A DNA stretch of 64,000 bases, taken from assembly GCA_002377855.1 (NCBI GenBank), contig DFQQ01000040.1, positions 47,171-111,170 of the forward strand. The letters are read 5' to 3'. Both the position numbers and the translations under genes were made by a program. Shown piece by piece: positions 60,973-64,000 of this stretch. Position 1 is the first letter of the stretch; the number at the start of each line of letters is the position of its first letter. Under the pieces are notes generated by a model. The model was not told where the DNA came from and made no database searches. It was given only the letters and a program-made list of their open reading frames with translations. Source of the stretch: Acidovorax delafieldii. Lineage in GTDB: Bacteria; Pseudomonadota; Gammaproteobacteria; Burkholderiales; Burkholderiaceae_C.

Positions 60973-62628
60973 ATGACCAAATTTGTCTTCGTCACCGGCG
61001 GTGTGGTGTCTTCCCTCGGTAAGGGAATCGCCTCAGCCTCCCTTGCCGCGATCCTCGAATCGCGGGGACTCAAAGTCACCCTCATCAAGCTTGACCCCTA
61101 CATCAACGTAGACCCCGGCACGATGTCGCCCTTCCAGCACGGCGAAGTATTCGTGACCGATGACGGCGCGGAAACCGATCTGGACCTGGGCCATTACGAG
61201 CGTTTCATTGAAACGCGCATGAAGAAGTCCAACAACTTCACCACCGGGAAAATTTACCAGTCGGTGCTCGAAAAAGAACGCCGTGGCGACTACCTGGGCA
61301 AGACCGTGCAGGTCATTCCCCATGTCACCAACGAAATCCAGGAATACATCAAGCGCGGCGCGGGCATTGGCACCGACGACGCGGTGGACGTGGCCATCTG
61401 CGAAGTGGGCGGCACCGTGGGCGACATTGAATCGCTGCCGTTCCTCGAAGCCGTGCGCCAGTTGAGCCTCAAGCTGGGCCCCAACAACTCGGCCTTCGTG
61501 CACCTGACTTACCTGCCCTGGATTGCCACGGCCGGCGAACTCAAGACCAAGCCCACCCAGCACACCGTGCAAGAGCTGCGCAAGATCGGCATCCAGCCCG
61601 ACGCGCTGCTGTGCCGTGCGCAAAAGCCAGTGCCGGAAGAAGAGCGCGAAAAGATTTCGCTGTTCACCAACGTGCCCGAGTGGGGCGTGATCAGCATGTG
61701 GGACGTGGACACCATCTACAAGGTGCCCCGCATGCTGCACGAGCAGGGCCTGGACGGACTGATCTGCGACAAGCTGCGCCTTAACACACCGCCCACCAGC
61801 CTCAAGCGCTGGGACGAGCTGGTGCATGAAACCGAGCACCCGCAAGGTGAAGTCACCATCGCCATGGTGGGCAAATACGTCGATTTGTCCGACAGCTACA
61901 AGTCGGTGAACGAAGCGCTGCGCCACGCCGGCATGAAAAACCACGTGCGCGTGAAGATCGAGCACCTGGACTCGGAAACCATCGATAGCGCCAACGCTGC
62001 CGAAAAGCTGGCCCAATACGACGCCATTTTGGTGCCCGGAGGCTTTGGCAGCCGCGGTGTGGAAGGCAAGATCAGCACCGCCCAGTTTGCCCGTGAACAC
62101 AAGGTGCCCTACCTGGGCATCTGCCTGGGCATGCAGGTGGCCACCATCGAATACGCCCGCCACGTAGCGGGCCTGGCCCAGGCCAACAGCACCGAGTTCA
62201 ACCCCGCCACGCCCCACCCCGTGATCGCCCTGATCACCGAGTGGAAGGACGCGGACGGCACCATCAAAAAGCGCGACGAAAACTCCGACCTGGGCGGCAC
62301 CATGCGCCTGGGCGCGCAAAGCTCGGACGTGCAAAAGGGCTCGCTGGCCCACAGCATCTACGGCGACGTGGTGACCGAGCGCCACCGCCACCGCTATGAA
62401 GCCAACGTGAACTACCTGGACCAGCTGCGCAAGGCAGGCCTGGTGATTTCGGCCCTGACGCAGCGCGAGCAGCTCACCGAAATCGTGGAGCTGCCCAGCG
62501 ATGTCCACCCCTGGTACATCGGCGTGCAATTCCACCCCGAGTTCAAGTCCACGCCCTGGAACGGCCACCCGCTGTTCAATGCCTTCATCAAGGCAGCGGT
62601 GGAACACCATCAAGCGGCGAAAGCCTGA
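60973..62628 (+). CDS. pyrG: CTP synthase
   Basis: Makes CTP from UTP, ATP and glutamine. It has 551 residues. N-terminal synthase domain: FVTGGVVSSLGKGIASASLA, then DPYINVDPGTMSPFQHGEVF. C-terminal class I glutamine amidotransferase: nucleophile Cys in YLGICLGMQ and the His/Glu in QFHPEFKSTP. First gene of a pyrG-kdsA-DUF1330-eno run. Confidence 0.98.
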   Translation: MTKFVFVTGGVVSSLGKGIASASLAAILESRGLKVTLIKLDPYINVDPGTMSPFQHGEVFVTDDGAETDLDLGHYERFIETRMKKSNNFTTGKIYQSVLEKERRGDYLGKTVQVIPHVTNEIQEYIKRGAGIGTDDAVDVAICEVGGTVGDIESLPFLEAVRQLSLKLGPNNSAFVHLTYLPWIATAGELKTKPTQHTVQELRKIGIQPDALLCRAQKPVPEEEREKISLFTNVPEWGVISMWDVDTIYKVPRMLHEQGLDGLICDKLRLNTPPTSLKRWDELVHETEHPQGEVTIAMVGKYVDLSDSYKSVNEALRHAGMKNHVRVKIEHLDSETIDSANAAEKLAQYDAILVPGGFGSRGVEGKISTAQFAREHKVPYLGICLGMQVATIEYARHVAGLAQANSTEFNPATPHPVIALITEWKDADGTIKKRDENSDLGGTMRLGAQSSDVQKGSLAHSIYGDVVTERHRHRYEANVNYLDQLRKAGLVISALTQREQLTEIVELPSDVHPWYIGVQFHPEFKSTPWNGHPLFNAFIKAAVEHHQAAKA

Positions 62629-62639
62629 GGGAAGCAGCC

Positions 62640-63497
62640 ATGCAACTGTGCGGATTCGACGTCGGCCTGAACCACCGGTTCTTCCTGATCGCGGGCACCT
62701 GCTCGATTGAAAGCCTGCAAATGTCGCTGGACGTGGCGGGCCAGCTCAAGGAAGTCTGCACGGCGCTGGACATTCCGCTCATCTACAAGGGCTCGTTCGA
62801 CAAGGCCAACCGCTCGTCTGGCACCAGCCAGCGCGGCGTCGGCATGGACGCTGGCCTGAAGATTCTCGATGAAGTCCGCCGCCAGCTGCAATTGCCCATC
62901 CTGACCGATGTGCATGACGAATCCCAGGTGGCCGCCGTGGCCAGCGTGGTGGATGTGCTGCAAACGCCTGCCTTCCTGTGTCGCCAGACCGATTTCATCC
63001 GCGCCGTGGCGCAAAGCGGCAAGCCGGTGAACATCAAGAAGGGCCAGTTCCTGGCCCCCTGGGACATGAAAAACGTCATCGACAAGGCCCGCGCTGCAGC
63101 GAACGAAGTCGGCCTGTCGGAAGACCGCTTTTTGGCCTGCGAGCGCGGCGTGAGCTTTGGCTACAACAACCTCGTGGCCGACATGACCAGCTTGGCCGAG
63201 ATGCGCAACTCGGGCGCGCCCGTGGTGTTTGACGTCACCCATTCAGTGCAAAAGCCCGGCGGCCTGGGTGCCGTGAGCGGCGGCGCGCGCGACATGGTGC
63301 CCGTGCTGGCCCGTGCCGGTGTGGCCGTGGGCGTGGCGGGCTTGTTCATGGAAACCCACCCCAAGCCTGCCGAGGCCTGGTCGGACGGCCCGAACGCCGT
63401 GCCGCTCAAGCACATGAAGGCATTGCTGGAGACGCTGGTGGCGCTGGACAACGTCACCAAGCAAAACGGATTCCTCGAAAACAACTTTGGAGCCTGA
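62640..63497 (+). CDS. kdsA: 3-deoxy-8-phosphooctulonate synthase
   Basis: Condenses PEP and arabinose 5-phosphate to KDO-8-phosphate for lipopolysaccharide core. A 285-residue TIM barrel: LIAGTCSIESLQMSLD, YKGSFDKANRSSGTSQRGVG, PILTDVHDESQ, LCRQTDFI and DVTHSVQKPGG. It starts 11 bases after pyrG. No frame problem. Confidence 0.97.
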   Translation: MQLCGFDVGLNHRFFLIAGTCSIESLQMSLDVAGQLKEVCTALDIPLIYKGSFDKANRSSGTSQRGVGMDAGLKILDEVRRQLQLPILTDVHDESQVAAVASVVDVLQTPAFLCRQTDFIRAVAQSGKPVNIKKGQFLAPWDMKNVIDKARAAANEVGLSEDRFLACERGVSFGYNNLVADMTSLAEMRNSGAPVVFDVTHSVQKPGGLGAVSGGARDMVPVLARAGVAVGVAGLFMETHPKPAEAWSDGPNAVPLKHMKALLETLVALDNVTKQNGFLENNFGA

Positions 63498-63500
63498 GAC

Positions 63501-63791
63501 ATGAGCAGTGGTTACGTCATCGCATCGGTTACCGTCACCAATCCCACGCAGTACGAGGAGTACCGCAAGTGGAGCACGCTGGCCATGCAAGCCCACGGCG
63601 CCGAAGTGTGCGTGCGCGGCGGCAAGGTCGAAGTGCTGGAAGGCGACTGGAACCCCGGCCGCACCGTGATCCTCAAGTTCCCCAGCTTTGAAGCGGCCCG
63701 TGCGTTCTACGACACGCCCGAGTACCAGAAAGCCAAGGCAGCCCGGGAAGGCGCCGCCGTCATGCGCATGGTCTGCGTCGAAGGCGTCTGA
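63501..63791 (+). CDS. DUF1330 domain protein
   Basis: A 96-residue dimeric alpha/beta-barrel-type protein: GYVIASVTVTNPTQYEEYRK, then RGGKVEVLEGDWNPGRTVIL and FPSFEAARAFYDTPEYQKAK, the DUF1330 signature. Three bases separate it from kdsA, so it is in the same operon. The function is unknown; the link to pyrG-kdsA-eno is conserved in related bacteria as far as I recall. Confidence 0.9.
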   Translation: MSSGYVIASVTVTNPTQYEEYRKWSTLAMQAHGAEVCVRGGKVEVLEGDWNPGRTVILKFPSFEAARAFYDTPEYQKAKAAREGAAVMRMVCVEGV

Positions 63792-63843
63792 GCGGGCACG
63801 GCAGCCCAGCGACCGGCCATCGCAGGCCGCTCGCTCATTAATT

Positions 63844-63879
63844 GATAGCTACTAGCGCTTTATTTAAAAGCGTCATAGC
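63844..63879 (-). repeat. GCTAT/GCGCTT hairpin repeat, copy 9 (rearranged)
   Basis: GATAGCTACTAGCGCTTTAT followed by TTAAAAGCGTCATAGC: the GCGCTT/AAGCG hairpin is nested inside GATAGCT/ATAGC arms. It is in the spacer between the DUF1330 gene and eno. Confidence 0.6.
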
Positions 63880-63914
63880 CCGATTTGATTTGAAACTTCT
63901 GCAAAAGGAAAACC

Positions 63915-64000
63915 ATGAGTGCCATTGTTGACATCGTAGGTCGCGAAGTGCTGGACAGCCGCGGCAACCCCACCGTTGAATGCGACGTGCTGCTGGAATC
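63915..64000 (+). CDS. eno: Enolase, partial (N-terminus only)
   Basis: The first 28 codons read [20 protein letters not shown] then ECDVLLE, the invariant enolase N-terminus. AAAAGGAAAACC precedes the ATG at 63915. The rest lies beyond the window. Enolase interconverts 2-phosphoglycerate and PEP. Confidence 0.95.

Noticed and set aside
61033..62613. 526-codon frame on the minus strand opposite pyrG
   Set aside because: Shadow of the highly conserved CTP synthase gene; composition (Val, His, Gly rich) is typical of antisense frames in GC-rich DNA.

Overview
This 64 kb window is a GC-rich chromosomal segment with tightly packed genes and short intergenic spaces. Gene content and order (pyrG-kdsA-DUF1330-eno, ppsA/ppsR divergent, dapA-bamC, parC/parE, ahpC/ahpF, dut/coaBC) point to a betaproteobacterium of the Comamonadaceae, close to Acidovorax. 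This is a judgement from protein similarity and from the characteristic 'GCGCTT/AGCTAT' intergenic repeats, not from a marker-gene search. No rRNA, tRNA, CRISPR array, prophage or complete insertion sequence was seen.

Layout. 1-5.1 kb: a two-component sodium/solute symporter (large subunit cut by the window edge), PEP synthase, and its regulator PpsR divergently placed. 5.3-7.7 kb: AhpF and AhpC peroxide defence with a possible OxyR site upstream of ahpC. 8.2-10.3 kb: a large secreted lipoprotein with a CBM60-like domain and a beta-propeller. 10.4-24.4 kb: an iron region with bacterioferritin, a DUF3649/PepSY/DUF3325 inner-membrane set, three TonB-dependent siderophore receptors, an M48 membrane peptidase and a DUF4198 periplasmic protein; two Fur-like sites lie in front of the two transcription units. 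24.5-29.5 kb: small accessory genes, including an HPF-like protein, a TerB-like gene broken by a 270-bp hairpin-rich MITE-like element, an NhaR-type regulator and a succinate-semialdehyde dehydrogenase. 29.9-38.3 kb: a MexEF-OprN-type RND efflux operon, an alpha/beta hydrolase whose nucleophile position is Glu, and a divergent LysR regulator separated from it by a 34-bp palindrome. 38.5-41.5 kb: a VF530 protein and a circularly permuted ATP-grasp/alpha-E pair with a duplicated alpha-E 5' end. 41.8-51.8 kb: comEC, ridA, parC, a lytic transglycosylase, parE and an MFS transporter. 51.9-64 kb: housekeeping genes (methyltransferase, dapA, bamC, MBL hydrolase, roxA, slyD-like, dut, coaBC, pyrG, kdsA, start of eno).

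How they fit together: the symporter and PpsA suggest uptake of a short carboxylate and gluconeogenesis. The receptors, PepSY reductase-like protein and bacterioferritin form an iron acquisition and storage block. The LysR, hydrolase and RND genes look like one inducible efflux locus. The strongest unexplained signals are the MITE-like element in the TerB-like gene, the nine-copy hairpin repeat family (two copies are translated in frame inside comEC and coaBC, and one carries the start of a methyltransferase), the duplicated alpha-E gene start whose differences are all synonymous, and the Ser-to-Glu hydrolase.
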